Notes: generated by a model from the letters alone, not told the origin. A DNA stretch of 64,000 nucleotides from Timaviella obliquedivisa GSE-PSE-MK23-08B (GCA_019358855.1 JAHHII010000007.1:167685-231684), one strand, 5' to 3'; positions 1 through 8,103 are shown, counted from the first letter of the stretch. Numbers and translations: made by a program.

Positions 1-563
1 TTGGGCATACTATCGAATTGTGCTGTGTCTTCACATTGAGCAAACGTTACACCTCCCGCCGCTTTCACCGTCTTTAGACCCAGTGCGCCATCGCCATCCG
101 TTCCTGACAAAACAATGGCGATCGCTTTATGTCCCCGATCTACTGCCAGCGATGAAAAGAACACATCTGCTGGCATATATTTTCCATGAACCTTCTCGCG
201 TGGGCTTAATTGCAGCACGCCGTCTACCAGCGTCATTTTCGTGTTGGGTGGAATGACATAAACCTGATTCGGCGCGATCGCCATCCCGTCTTCTACCTGA
301 GTAACTGGCATTTGAGTTGTCCGATCCAAAATCTCGCTCAGCAAACTCTTATGATCAGGAGCTAAGTGCTGAATCAACACAAATCCCATGCCAGTGTCGA
401 TTGGTAAATGTCTAAGTAATTGCGTGAAGGCTTCTAACCCCCCTGCCGAAGCAGCAATGCCAACGACCGGAAAAGCAGCTTCGACCTGGGCTTGTTGGGC
501 TACGTCGATCTCATTCTCAACAGATTCAAGGGTTGACGGATTGGGGAATTGCTCGGAGGTCAT
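1..563 (-). CDS. CheB-type protein-glutamate methylesterase domain, start of a probable CheB/CheR fusion (3' end outside window)
   Basis: Translating leftward from the ATG at 561-563 gives 187 open codons to the window edge. Residues 33-187 match the CheB methylesterase fold: the Ser-containing turn ASAGG (Ser39), a Gln-His pair (His66), a V-x-x-V-x-D-G segment, an IPPN segment near 104-107 and the GTDGDG loop at 154-159. Ser, His and Asp form the known CheB catalytic triad. There is no receiver domain in front of the esterase. That arrangement is typical of the large cyanobacterial CheB-CheR-PAS-(kinase) fusions rather than stand-alone CheB. Such proteins demethylate or deamidate chemoreceptors, or act as hybrid signalling proteins. 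The rest of the protein is not visible, so the fusion is inferred. Confidence 0.85.
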   Translation of the reverse strand, partial: MTSEQFPNPSTLESVENEIDVAQQAQVEAAFPVVGIAASAGGLEAFTQLLRHLPIDTGMGFVLIQHLAPDHKSLLSEILDRTTQMPVTQVEDGMAIAPNQVYVIPPNTKMTLVDGVLQLSPREKVHGKYMPADVFFSSLAVDRGHKAIAIVLSGTDGDGALGLKTVKAAGGVTFAQCEDTAQFDSMP

Positions 564-647
564 AGGATGAAGCTTACTTCGTGAAGATGTGGCAGCTAAG
601 GGAGATTATTCAAGTGGTGTTGACCACAGGAAGCAGCAGAGTAAGAT

Positions 648-917
648 TTAGGGTTTTTTAGGAAAGTACTGTTCGAGCAGGAGATGAGCGATCGCCTGGT
701 CAGTGTCATTCTCAGACTGATTCATTTCTATCAACAAAACTTTCACTTGCTGGAGGGCTAAAGGCATGGGTTTAGCTCGATAATTCTCCCAGCGATTAAC
801 CGTTACAACAGTCACGCCTAACCGAGCGGCAAATTGCCCTTGAGTGAGTCCACACAACTCTCGTAGAGGGCGAATCAAGGCGTTTGTATCAATATCAAGA
901 GTTTTAACTTTGCTCAT
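648..917 (-). CDS. XRE-family helix-turn-helix transcriptional regulator, 89 aa
   Basis: This 89-residue protein is almost entirely one DNA-binding domain. Residues 15-50 read as an XRE/Cro-type helix-turn-helix, with the recognisable stretch LTQGQFAARLGV followed by VTVNRWE. The C-terminal third is helical and acidic with no recognised domain. It is probably a local repressor that binds as a dimer. Two short inverted repeats lie directly upstream (922-967) and could be its operator. No toxin partner is evident next to it: the upstream side is a gene-free gap and the downstream side is the divergent CheB gene. The targets are unknown. Confidence 0.75.
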   Translation of the reverse strand: MSKVKTLDIDTNALIRPLRELCGLTQGQFAARLGVTVVTVNRWENYRAKPMPLALQQVKVLLIEMNQSENDTDQAIAHLLLEQYFPKKP

Positions 918-921
918 GATT

Positions 922-967
922 AATAACGCTCATTATTGATCGTCAGATTAACGGATGATATATCATC
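922..967. promoter_or_regulatory. Two short inverted repeats upstream of the XRE gene, possible operator
   Basis: A 14-bp perfect palindrome (GATGATATATCATC, 954-967) and a smaller inverted repeat (AATAA...TTATT, 922-937) lie within 50 bases upstream of the regulator's ATG at 917. Small XRE regulators commonly autoregulate from such sites. The symmetry is seen; the operator role is inferred. Confidence 0.35.
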
Positions 968-1184
968 TGTCTCTCTATCAAAAGGAATGAAGAACTTAAG
1001 TATGCCTTTTAAGGAATTTGAGTCGCCCTTTGTCTTTTCTGGCAGTCAGGCAAAGTCAAACACAATCACACAGAAAAGTAAGACGATCGATACTAGAAGC
1101 TCTCTTATTAGAGCCAGTCCGACACAACGGAAAGCTATGTTTTTTGCCGATACTAGTAACTTCTGGCGGAAGTTCACCTATTGA

Positions 1185-1212
1185 CGAACCAGGGGCTTAA
1201 GCCCCTGGTTCG
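1185..1212. repeat. 28-bp perfect palindrome
   Basis: A perfect 14+14 palindrome with no loop, centred on TTAA and beginning CGAACCAGGGGCTT. It has the GC-rich arms and AT centre of the short dispersed palindromes common in cyanobacterial intergenic regions. It is not followed by a T-run, so it is not a typical intrinsic terminator. Copy number elsewhere cannot be seen here. Confidence 0.7.
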
Positions 1213-1330
1213 TTATCGTTAGTTTAAACATGCTAACAGTAGCTGTACTTATTTATATAGCCTTTCTGTTTGTATTGAACGTGATAGCTGAGAATCTAAG
1301 GGAGTTGCGATTAAATAACGCCCCGAACCG

Positions 1331-1404
1331 CCCCCTAAATCCCCCATTCTGGGGGACTTTGAAAGGTTCGGAAGTCCCTGCCCCAGAATGGGGGATTTAG
1401 GGGG
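1331..1404. repeat. Inverted repeat, 24-bp perfect arms, MITE-like
   Basis: The left arm (1331-1354) and right arm (1381-1404) are perfect reverse complements over 24 bases, each containing the core CCCCCTAAATCCCCCATT or its complement, around a 26-base spacer. The spacer holds smaller complementary segments (GGGACT and AGTCCC). This ATCCCCCA-rich repeat type is familiar from cyanobacterial intergenic DNA. It is probably a dispersed non-coding element; mobility is inferred. Confidence 0.7.
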
Positions 1405-1468
1405 GCTGATAAATCAATGCATCCCATTGGGGTTTTATTTTCACGCAACTCCCTAAGTAATAAACTGT

Positions 1469-2326
1469 CTATAAACAGTTCATCACTTGTTCATAAAACC
1501 ACTGATTCCGTTCGCGACATTCCTCAAGACTTTCTGGAGAAGTTAGGCAATGTTTTAATTCAGACTGCCAGCCCTCTGTTGAACACAGCAACTTATTCTG
1601 ATTCTGAGACTCATAAATTACTTTGCTAAAAAATCGGATTTTTCTTGAAGAACTTGACCACTTTTTTACCGGATACAAACCTGGCTGATGCTTAAACGTA
1701 GCGAACTTACTGCTGAACGGAAAAGCTAACACTTTTCTTCCTAAAAGCGTTCCCCAGTAAGCACCGTGGTAAGAACTCGTCAAGATTGTTTCACCAGAAC
1801 CCAAAAAGTCCAGCACTTCATCCAAGCTGTCGTTAGCATGAGTCATGCGCGGAAACTGGTCAATGTGGATCTGAAATTTTCTATGGGAAAATACCACAAA
1901 CGGATGCTTAATTGCTCGCGGTTTATCGAACGACGAATGCATACAACTTGCACAAGGCACCCAGTGGTAGCCACTGTTAATATCTCTAATTCCCACTAGA
2001 TCAAAGCGATCGAGATACTCAGCATAATTAAAAGATCGAATGCTGTTTTGATCTGTAGCGCCATAGGCTTGTTGACCGATACCCCAGGCAATTAACTTGC
2101 CGCGCGATCGCATTTTCACAAGCTGTTGAATCGGTTCTAGAAACCGGGGGAACAGTAATCCGCCCCCACCCACAATCAGGTTACTACTGAGCGCATGATC
2201 TGAAATACTGCGCAAATCAGCCGATGATTTTTCGTAACCTGGAAACGGAAAATAATGAATCGGAGCCGATAGCAAATCACCAATGTTGTGTGGATCAATC
2301 ACGTGCATATTAATGATTGAATTCAT
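1469..2326 (-). CDS. Polysaccharide pyruvyl transferase family protein
   Basis: A 285-residue protein of the CsaB/PssM-type fold, which adds ketal-linked pyruvate from phosphoenolpyruvate to sugars of cell-surface polysaccharides. Diagnostic segments are N-terminal NIGDLLSAP, the glycine-rich IVGGGGLL near residue 52, WGIGQQ near 80, RDINSG near 113, and a C-terminal SSYHGAYWGTLLG where the family carries its catalytic or substrate His. The ATG at 2324-2326 is preceded by AGGA at a good distance. It stands alone on its strand, with repeats downstream. It may decorate the polymer made by the large locus at 29-59 kb, but the sugar acceptor is unknown. Confidence 0.85.
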   Translation of the reverse strand: MNSIINMHVIDPHNIGDLLSAPIHYFPFPGYEKSSADLRSISDHALSSNLIVGGGGLLFPRFLEPIQQLVKMRSRGKLIAWGIGQQAYGATDQNSIRSFNYAEYLDRFDLVGIRDINSGYHWVPCASCMHSSFDKPRAIKHPFVVFSHRKFQIHIDQFPRMTHANDSLDEVLDFLGSGETILTSSYHGAYWGTLLGRKVLAFPFSSKFATFKHQPGLYPVKKWSSSSRKIRFFSKVIYESQNQNKLLCSTEGWQSELKHCLTSPESLEECRERNQWFYEQVMNCL

Positions 2327-2396
2327 GGGATGTTCCTATCGGGCGAAAAACAACACCTTTAGTAATCCCCAAATCCTTCAAAAACCGAGCATTGAC

Positions 2397-2816
2397 TCAC
2401 CCCGGTATTCTAGTCAGTGCCTCTTGAATGATGGGCGGCAACTGTCGCATAATTTTCGCTTTGTGCCAATCGATCGCCACTATCGTTACCCGTGCTGTAA
2501 CGTGCAATCCTTCAAGCGATTCAATGCGATAGTCCCAGTTAATGCGTACGCCCTTAAGTTCGCAAAGGCAGGTCTTAACAACAACTCCTGCTGTCCCCAT
2601 CTTAATTGCCCGATGGTAGCGAATTGATAAATCCACCACAGGCAACTCACAACCAGCCGCTATTAGGTCGGCGTACTCTATACCCAATGCCCGGAGATAC
2701 TCGACTCTCGCTTCTTCCAGCCAAACTACGTAAGAGCCATGCCAAATTACCCCGGCATAGTCGGTTTGGTGAGGATGGACTCTTACAGGATACTCAAACC
2801 AATAATCAGCCAGCAT
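2397..2816 (-). CDS. Acyl-CoA thioesterase, YbgC/FadM hotdog family
   Basis: A 139-residue single-domain hotdog protein. The family signature is near residue 18: D-Y-A-G-V-I-W-H-G-S-Y, with Asp19 as the catalytic acid, followed by the long helix containing WLEEARVEYLR. The family hydrolyses acyl-CoA or acyl-ACP thioesters. The closest general match is the YbgC/4-hydroxybenzoyl-CoA thioesterase type; its substrate cannot be told. Its start lies inside the 3' end of the upstream membrane-protein gene (11-base overlap), so the two are almost certainly translated from one transcript. Confidence 0.85.
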   Translation of the reverse strand: MLADYWFEYPVRVHPHQTDYAGVIWHGSYVVWLEEARVEYLRALGIEYADLIAAGCELPVVDLSIRYHRAIKMGTAGVVVKTCLCELKGVRINWDYRIESLEGLHVTARVTIVAIDWHKAKIMRQLPPIIQEALTRIPG

Positions 2817-3300
2817 TCTGACGCAGGCAGAACTTGATTAACGTGCCACAAGCAAGCAACTTGAGCAGTTCCAAAGCCCAGTACTCTCCATGCATGAGGT
2901 TCATCAAAGCAGGAGGTTTAACAAAGTCTAGGCTGAGGGGAAGCCCGAGAGCGCTCATTTGGGGGGTTAACGCATAAGTGTAGATGAGGGCGATCGCCAA
3001 CAGAGCGATCGCTAACAGCGTGCCCTGTCGTCCACCAAATTTAGCTGCCTGAGTTAAGCGTAGGGTAATAGCTCCAGTTAAAATGACTGCCGCACAAAGA
3101 ACCTCAATGTGGTTGAACGCTCCGAACAAGGAGTAGCCTGCACTGGCAAAGCTCGGCTCAACCATCATGCCCGTGAAAAACATAGAGGGCATAATCACAA
3201 AGTCTAAAAGAATGCTACTGCTGAGCCAAAAAGCCAAGCTAGAAACAACAATCATCTGCCAGTTAAAGCGTTTGGGGTCTGAGGTGATAAAAGCAGTCAT
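2806..3300 (-). CDS. Four-helix membrane protein, DUF4149-like
   Basis: The protein of about 164 residues has four hydrophobic segments, at roughly residues 15-38, 60-80, 88-110 and 135-155. The first contains LAFWLSSSILLDFVIMPSMF. The spacing resembles the cyanobacterial DUF4149/TMEM205-like small membrane proteins, whose function is unknown to me. The ATG at 3298-3300 is taken as start. An in-frame TTG at 3331-3333 has a better Shine-Dalgarno (AGGA six bases ahead) and would add 11 residues. It overlaps the downstream thioesterase gene by 11 bases, indicating co-translation. Confidence 0.7.
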   Translation of the reverse strand: MTAFITSDPKRFNWQMIVVSSLAFWLSSSILLDFVIMPSMFFTGMMVEPSFASAGYSLFGAFNHIEVLCAAVILTGAITLRLTQAAKFGGRQGTLLAIALLAIALIYTYALTPQMSALGLPLSLDFVKPPALMNLMHGEYWALELLKLLACGTLIKFCLRQNAG

Positions 3301-3441
3301 AATTGTTCTCGCCAAAAACGTAGTTCTCGTCAAAAATATTCCTGTACTTCGAGCTTAGCCGATTCCACCTGAAGGAAACATGAACTATCGTTGCAAAGTG
3401 TTGTGTTTGCAACATAATTGCCCGTACTGGGTTAAGGACTA

Positions 3442-4086
3442 TTAAGGAACGCCAGAAGCTTCAAAGGTAAATGTGACACGAAGCCGATCTTCTGCCGATG
3501 CCAGCGGGAGTTGGGCAAATGGAGCAGCTGTTTGCACTGCTTTGACAGCCGCTTGATCAGCGCTCACATCACTTGAAGATTGGACTAACTCTAAGTGGAT
3601 GAGGTGCCCCTGGCGATCGATGATGAACCTGACTTGAGCAGGGCGATCGGTCTTGACAGATAGGGCAGCTTGCCATCGTTGATAAATCTTCTCTTTTAGA
3701 GTGGCAAGGTACATGTCCCAGACTTCATCCTTCACTGCTGCAACCGAAGGGAGAGAGGCGGGCGGAAGCGTTTTCGGCTGATCAGGTAGAACAGCAAGAG
3801 AAGCGGGCGATCGAGTTGTTCCGGTCAATGTGGAGATGACTTGAGGGATTGGTTGTATCGGGCTGGTCAAAGAACGGGTCGTAGCGAGTTTATTGGAGGA
3901 GATCGGTGAAAAATCAGACTGGTCTATAGCGATAAACTGAATCGGGTCTATGGACGTAGAATGCTTTGTCCACGGCTGGATGAGAGCGATCGCCCCACCA
4001 TGCAGCATTCCAGCCGCCGCTAGACAAAGCCTAAGACGGTTGCGTTGTCTTACGACGGCTTTCAGGCGATATTCAGCAAGGTTCAT
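3442..4086 (-). CDS. TonB-family energy transducer protein
   Basis: A 214-residue protein with one N-terminal transmembrane segment (about residues 20-38, flanked by Arg), a Pro/Ser/Thr-rich periplasmic spacer (about 60-115) and a C-terminal TonB-like domain (about 120-214). That domain contains a YLATLKEKIYQRWQ helix and VRFIIDRQGHLIHLELVQSS. This layout is that of TonB/TolA-type proteins, which couple inner-membrane energy to outer-membrane transport. No exbB/exbD or receptor gene is adjacent, so the partner system is unknown. It is divergent from petN, with an 87-base shared upstream region. Confidence 0.8.
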   Translation of the reverse strand: MNLAEYRLKAVVRQRNRLRLCLAAAGMLHGGAIALIQPWTKHSTSIDPIQFIAIDQSDFSPISSNKLATTRSLTSPIQPIPQVISTLTGTTRSPASLAVLPDQPKTLPPASLPSVAAVKDEVWDMYLATLKEKIYQRWQAALSVKTDRPAQVRFIIDRQGHLIHLELVQSSSDVSADQAAVKAVQTAAPFAQLPLASAEDRLRVTFTFEASGVP

Positions 4087-4173
4087 AGATCAGGTAACCG
4101 ATAAATCTCAAGTCCAATTTGGATTATGATGAAAGTGTGCAAAAAATCTTGATTACCATTTTGGCATTACGTT

Positions 4174-4263
4174 ATGGACATTTTGACTTTTGGTTGGATT
4201 TCACTATTGACCGTTTTTACTTTCTCAATTTCTATGGTGGTTTGGGGTCGTAACGGTTTCTAA
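4174..4263 (+). CDS. petN: Cytochrome b6-f complex subunit PetN (subunit VIII), 29 aa
   Basis: The 29-codon frame starting at ATG 4174 begins [12 protein letters not shown] and ends with [10 protein letters not shown]. This is the highly conserved PetN sequence: one transmembrane helix with the invariant WGRNG(F/L) C-terminus on the negatively charged side. PetN is an essential small subunit of the cytochrome b6f complex in the thylakoid membrane. Length matches the family exactly. A small membrane-protein gene follows 38 bases downstream and may be cotranscribed. Confidence 0.95.
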   Translation: MDILTFGWISLLTVFTFSISMVVWGRNGF

Positions 4264-4281
4264 ATTTGCGCATCTTAACTT

Positions 4282-4309
4282 CTAGCCATGTCAGACTAGC
4301 CATGTCAGA
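4282..4309 (+). repeat. 14-bp perfect tandem duplication across a start codon
   Basis: The unit CTAGCCATGTCAGA occurs twice in direct succession (4282-4295 and 4296-4309). Both copies contain ATGTCAGA, but only the second ATG (4302) is in the long frame. The first reads ATG TCA GAC and then TAG. Confidence 0.85.
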
Positions 4310-4454
4310 TTTCAACCTGGAATCCTCCCTTCTAAGTGTCCTTGCTGTCCTATCAGTAGGGCTATTGGTAGCAGTTACGGGTGGAGTTGCCTATTTGACC
4401 ACGATAGAATGGCGCGATCGCCGTCGAATTGATAACGAAAAGCGGGGTCGCTAG
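4302..4454 (+). CDS. Small single-pass membrane protein, 50 aa
   Basis: Starting at ATG 4302 the protein begins MSDFNLES. It has one transmembrane helix at about residues 8-32 (LLSVLAVLSVGLLVAVTGGV) followed by a strongly charged tail (EWRDRRRIDNEKRGR). The pattern resembles small auxiliary subunits of photosynthetic or NDH-1 complexes, but I do not recognise a named family with certainty. It lies 38 bases after petN on the same strand. The start sits in a 14-bp tandem duplication, so the original leader has been altered. An upstream TTG at 4266 would give a less plausible N-terminal extension. Convergent with hppD, with 4 bases between the stop codons. Confidence 0.6.
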   Translation: MSDFNLESSLLSVLAVLSVGLLVAVTGGVAYLTTIEWRDRRRIDNEKRGR

Positions 4455-4479
4455 CGGCTTAGTTCAAGCTTCCCCGCTT
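4440..4479. terminator. Possible bidirectional terminator between convergent genes
   Basis: An 8-bp perfect stem (AAGCGGGG 4440-4447 with CCCCGCTT 4472-4479) spans the junction of the small membrane-protein gene and hppD, inside both gene ends. Read leftward it is followed by a short T-run. The stem is short and the loop long (24 bases), so terminator activity is tentative. Confidence 0.35.
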
Positions 4480-5517
4480 AATTTGCTCTCGTTCAATTGC
4501 TTCAAACAATGCCTGAAAATTGGCTTCCCCAAATCCCTGGGCAACTTTCTCCGTTGCTCCTGCCCAATACCGTCGTCGCTCAATCAACTCAAAAAAGAAA
4601 GTGGGTTGAGAAAAAATGGGTTGGGTAAAGGCTTGCAATAGCAAAGCTGGCGATTGATCAGCCTGCCAATCGACGAGGACTTCTTGACTGGCGATCGCCT
4701 TCCACTCTGCCTCTGTAAGTTGAAAACCTTGGCGCTGACGAAGTTGCTCATAGTAGCTCAGGGGAACTCGTAAAAATGCTAGCCCTTGTTTGCGAAAGTG
4801 GGCGATCGCTTCAACAATTCCCTCTGTCCTGAGTGCTAAATGCTGAATTCCGGCTCCACCGTTAAGGTCTAAAAACTCTTGAATCTGGGAACCTTCGGTA
4901 GCAGGTTCATTAATGGGCAGCTTAATGGCTCCATCTGGATGAGTAAGCACCTGGCTGCACAAAGCGGAGCGATCGGTGCGAATAGCAAAAGATTGTTGAC
5001 GCTGAAACCCAAATACTCGTTCATAGAAGGCGATCGCTGGCTCAAGCTCTCCTTTGGCAACATTGAGAACAACGTGATCAATGCCTGTAATGGCGGTTTC
5101 CCCCCTTATCACGGGCATTTCTATCACGGGTATAGGAGAGGAAACTTCCACCAAAGTATGCCGCAGTTTTCCCCAACCAACAATCTGACAAGCTTTAGCG
5201 AGATCGAAAGACTGAATAATAGTGGCGTTGGCATCTAAGGCACGAGCGATCGCTGTTGCCATATCCTTGACTTGAAATGCCACATCTACTATTCCAGGCG
5301 GATGACACTGTAGATATGTAGCAACAGGGCTTTGTGCAGTTAAAGCTGAAGAGAGCCAAAAGGAAACCGCTCCACTGCTAACCACTTCTGTTTGAGTATG
5401 GCGATCGGTTTGACTAGAAAACTGACTAGAAGCAGATTGAAATCCTAAAACCTGGATAAACCAGTCTCGCCAGAACGGGGCATCTTCAACGTAAAAATGG
5501 ACGTGATCGATGTTCAT
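4459..5517 (-). CDS. hppD: 4-hydroxyphenylpyruvate dioxygenase
   Basis: A 352-residue, two-module vicinal-oxygen-chelate protein. HPPD converts 4-hydroxyphenylpyruvate to homogentisate, the aromatic head group for tocopherol in cyanobacteria. The three iron ligands are visible: His148 in GIDHVVLNV, His226 in IQHLALRT and Glu310 in FFFELIERR. The N-terminal barrel begins IDHVHFYVEDA. The length fits the bacterial enzyme (about 340-380). The unknown gene at 5577-6395 is on the same strand 59 bases upstream and may share its transcript. Confidence 0.95.
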   Translation of the reverse strand: MNIDHVHFYVEDAPFWRDWFIQVLGFQSASSQFSSQTDRHTQTEVVSSGAVSFWLSSALTAQSPVATYLQCHPPGIVDVAFQVKDMATAIARALDANATIIQSFDLAKACQIVGWGKLRHTLVEVSSPIPVIEMPVIRGETAITGIDHVVLNVAKGELEPAIAFYERVFGFQRQQSFAIRTDRSALCSQVLTHPDGAIKLPINEPATEGSQIQEFLDLNGGAGIQHLALRTEGIVEAIAHFRKQGLAFLRVPLSYYEQLRQRQGFQLTEAEWKAIASQEVLVDWQADQSPALLLQAFTQPIFSQPTFFFELIERRRYWAGATEKVAQGFGEANFQALFEAIEREQIKRGSLN

Positions 5518-5576
5518 GAGTGAGGCTGTGGTTCAAAACCTCTCTAATATCACCCATTCTGGAGCTATTCCTGACA

Positions 5577-6395
5577 CTAAGAGTGCCAAACTTTAGGTTG
5601 GGCGATCGCTTCAGACCGGTGAGGAGTGGCGATCGTCTGATTCTGGCTTCTAGAAACATAGGTTTCGGCAGGATATAGCTCAATGTGACGAAATAGGGCG
5701 ATCGGATGGGTCGTTCGCCAGGTAAAAAACTCAACAGCAGCTTGTCCATCTGGCATAATTTTGACTTTAGGAGCCATATCAGTGGGCTGCTGATGTTTCC
5801 ATTGCCATTCAGCCTGCCCTGGAACTGCATCAATTAACTGATGATGCCCCCAATGACAACGTTGACCCAATTTTCCAAACTCCTCCAGCCCTCGGCGCAA
5901 GAGAGAAGCCACTACAAAGGAGACGGCAGAGCGATCGCCCCTAATCGCTTCCATAAAATGACCCAAAGCTCCTTCTGGTTGAGGCGGTTGAGAAGCCTCT
6001 TTGCTGGCGATCGCGTTTTCCAACGCAAACGTTGTGCTGAACTGTTTAGGAACTGCCCAGACTGCTCCCAACCCATCATCTTTAAATTGATAGACATATC
6101 CCACCAGGCGCATCCCAGGTTTTAAGCTAATACCCGGTAGCTTAACTAGTGCAGCGCCCGGATTAACAGTGCTTACGACCCAACTGCCGTGGCAGTGAAG
6201 CTGTTCTGGAGATAGACTGCCAAACGCAAATATGCTGCTCAAGTTATCTACAGACGCAGGCTCGGGCAAATCATCAAAATCATCCAGCATTGCCCAATCT
6301 TGAAATTTTTGATCAACATCTGTCAGAGTGATTGTACTTTTAATGTACTGCCGCACCTGCTGAAGCGCTGCCAATGGTAGCTTTTGAATGGACAT
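5577..6395 (-). CDS. Conserved-looking protein of unknown function, 272 aa
   Basis: The protein is soluble, with no signal peptide, membrane helix or metal motif that I recognise. Visible features are an acidic N-terminal third (DDFDDLPEP near residues 38-46), a central region with alternating hydrophobic residues that looks beta-rich (about 55-120), a helical stretch near 150-175, and a His-rich RCHWGHHQ near 179. Codon use and HIP1 sites look native. It lies 59 bases upstream of hppD on the same strand, so the two may form an operon. That is the only contextual clue, and I do not assign a function. Confidence 0.65.
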   Translation of the reverse strand: MSIQKLPLAALQQVRQYIKSTITLTDVDQKFQDWAMLDDFDDLPEPASVDNLSSIFAFGSLSPEQLHCHGSWVVSTVNPGAALVKLPGISLKPGMRLVGYVYQFKDDGLGAVWAVPKQFSTTFALENAIASKEASQPPQPEGALGHFMEAIRGDRSAVSFVVASLLRRGLEEFGKLGQRCHWGHHQLIDAVPGQAEWQWKHQQPTDMAPKVKIMPDGQAAVEFFTWRTTHPIALFRHIELYPAETYVSRSQNQTIATPHRSEAIAQPKVWHS

Positions 6396-6585
6396 ATAGA
6401 GGGCGTAATGCTAGCTGATACTTCTGCTAAAGCATAGTGTTCCCAGATTAGGCGGTGCTAGAGAATCTGACGAATGGAATACAACTCCAATTTGAAGCAG
6501 ATTCAAAAAACAGAGTCATCGCTGATAAGTGACCCAATATCTCTATGCTCTCTTTCAACTCCGCTGGATAACTCTGCTAATGCCC

Positions 6586-7398
6586 TCAAATATCCATTAC
6601 TTTACTTAAAGGATTATATTTAGCATCACTCTTAAGTGATGCCTCAATTTCCTTAAACGGGTCAGTGTAGAGATTAAACCTCTGCAAAATCGCTAGCCAA
6701 AAGAACTGAGGCCCCTCTACCAAATAACGTTTCCACAGCCTCCGAGGTTCAGAAAGTAAGCGATAGAGCCATTCCAAGCCCATTTCGCTAACCCACTTGG
6801 GAGAACGTTTGATATTGCCAGCCTCAAAATCAAGAGTCGCACCTACTGCCATAAAAATTTTGATCTTTTTGAATCTGCTTTTGTACTTATAGATGAACTT
6901 TTCTTGCTTAGGCGCACCAACCCCAACTGCCAAAACATTGGCATCTGATTGATTAATCAGGTCAATGATTCTCAAACACTCTTCCTCGTCTTGCTCAAAA
7001 CCGAAGGAAGGAGAATGAACATCGACAATGATGGCTCGACCTGTTTTCGCATTAATCAGTCGCTGGGCTTGGGCTGCTACGCCTTCTCGAGCGCCCAGTA
7101 GAAAAATCTTGATGTCAGGATTGTGACGATGATGCCAGTAGAATGCGGGGAAAAGATCAGAACCTGATATTTTTTCCTTCAGTGGCACCCCTAGCAGCCT
7201 AGACACGTAGAACAAGATTTTGCTATCACAAGTTTTAAAGTCTGCTGAATGATAAGCCTCAAAAAACTCTTGATCTGACTGTAACTTGACAAGATGGTCA
7301 ACGTTAGGGGTAAAGACGACCCCTCGAGTTAATGCCTCTAGGAGCTCTGCCATTGATACGTCATCAATGACTGCATTTAGTACTTTTACTCTACTCAT
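6586..7398 (-). CDS. WecG/TagA/CpsF-family glycosyltransferase (GT26)
   Basis: The 270-residue protein carries the GT26 hallmarks: TPNVDHLVKLQSD near residue 30, ISGSDLFPAFY near 76, IFLLGAREGVA near 98, a central VGVGAPKQEKFI near 160 and VGATLDFEAGN near 188 followed by RSPKW. The family transfers N-acetylmannosamine(uronate) or other sugars to a polyprenyl-linked acceptor during surface-polymer synthesis. The C-terminal LEWLYRLLSEPRRLWKRYL is the usual membrane-associating tail. It stands apart from the main polysaccharide locus, facing away from a long AT-rich intergenic region. Confidence 0.9.
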   Translation of the reverse strand: MSRVKVLNAVIDDVSMAELLEALTRGVVFTPNVDHLVKLQSDQEFFEAYHSADFKTCDSKILFYVSRLLGVPLKEKISGSDLFPAFYWHHRHNPDIKIFLLGAREGVAAQAQRLINAKTGRAIIVDVHSPSFGFEQDEEECLRIIDLINQSDANVLAVGVGAPKQEKFIYKYKSRFKKIKIFMAVGATLDFEAGNIKRSPKWVSEMGLEWLYRLLSEPRRLWKRYLVEGPQFFWLAILQRFNLYTDPFKEIEASLKSDAKYNPLSKVMDI

Positions 7399-8103
7399 TC
7401 AGAGTACCTCTCCCTTGGAAGCTCTTGACTAAAATTCTCTATAGATAAAAACTCTGGTATTGCTACCTGCTCAGATTTGACTAGTTTGCTAGACCTAATA
7501 CAACCGCTTTTTGGAATAGAGCAAAAAACAAATTAGGTTCTACCAGACCTTAGTATCAATAATAGCAATTTTACCGATGTGCGCAAATATACTGAGATTG
7601 CTCTTAGGTATCTTCTCTTAGGTATCTTCAATGAAGTATCAAAACTGAGTGCTTGAGGTCTTAAGGCATATGCTTACAACGTTGGCATCTTACTTCTGAA
7701 AAGGCTAGTGGAATCACTGTAAGTTCATCGAAAAATTATGGCATCTCATAAAGCTTGGCTTTAGATCACGACTCTCCCATACAAGGTCTAAAGATATGAC
7801 TCTTTTAGAGACTAAAGGAATTTTGAGAAATTGCTTTTTCAAAACTCTATATTTACCAAACCTTCATAAAAACTTTGTATCAATCTATTACTTTTAATAT
7901 TTTAGGTCTTAGCCTCATAGCTTTATACCGCCCTGGACAGATGACATCTTTGGAGAGAATCTCGCAGAAAAAGGGTACTGAACTTAGCCTGGTTTCATAT
8001 AAATCAAGAACGACTCTGATATCATAGGAAGTAAGGCTTAGAAAAGTTAAGCTAAGACGTTCGTGCTCCAGCCTATCTACTTTAAAGTTCTGAGGATTTT
8101 TGA
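7399..8103. other. AT-rich divergent intergenic region with a 14-bp tandem repeat
   Basis: About 700 bases between the leftward GT26 gene and the rightward anti-sigma gene. I see no protein-like frame. The unit CTCTTAGGTATCTT is duplicated perfectly in tandem at 7601-7614 and 7615-7628. The region presumably carries divergent promoters, but I could not pick out a convincing -35/-10 pair. Confidence 0.5.

Larger units (their letters stand above)
936..1468. other. Gene-free gap with intergenic repeats
   Basis: About 530 bases between the XRE gene and the end of the pyruvyl transferase gene. I see no convincing coding sequence on either strand; the short open frames lack a ribosome binding site and protein-like composition. 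It contains two strong inverted repeats, annotated separately (1185-1212 and 1331-1404), and a possible operator at its left end. Confidence 0.6.

Noticed and set aside
2327..2396. Open frame continuing past the thioesterase stop codon (about 26 codons)
   Set aside because: Would need readthrough of TGA; nothing in the context supports recoding, and the thioesterase already has family length.
3380..3445. 21-codon frame with an AAGGA ahead of its ATG, Cys-rich peptide
   Set aside because: Overlaps the end of the TonB-family gene, has no recognised family, and is too short to support.
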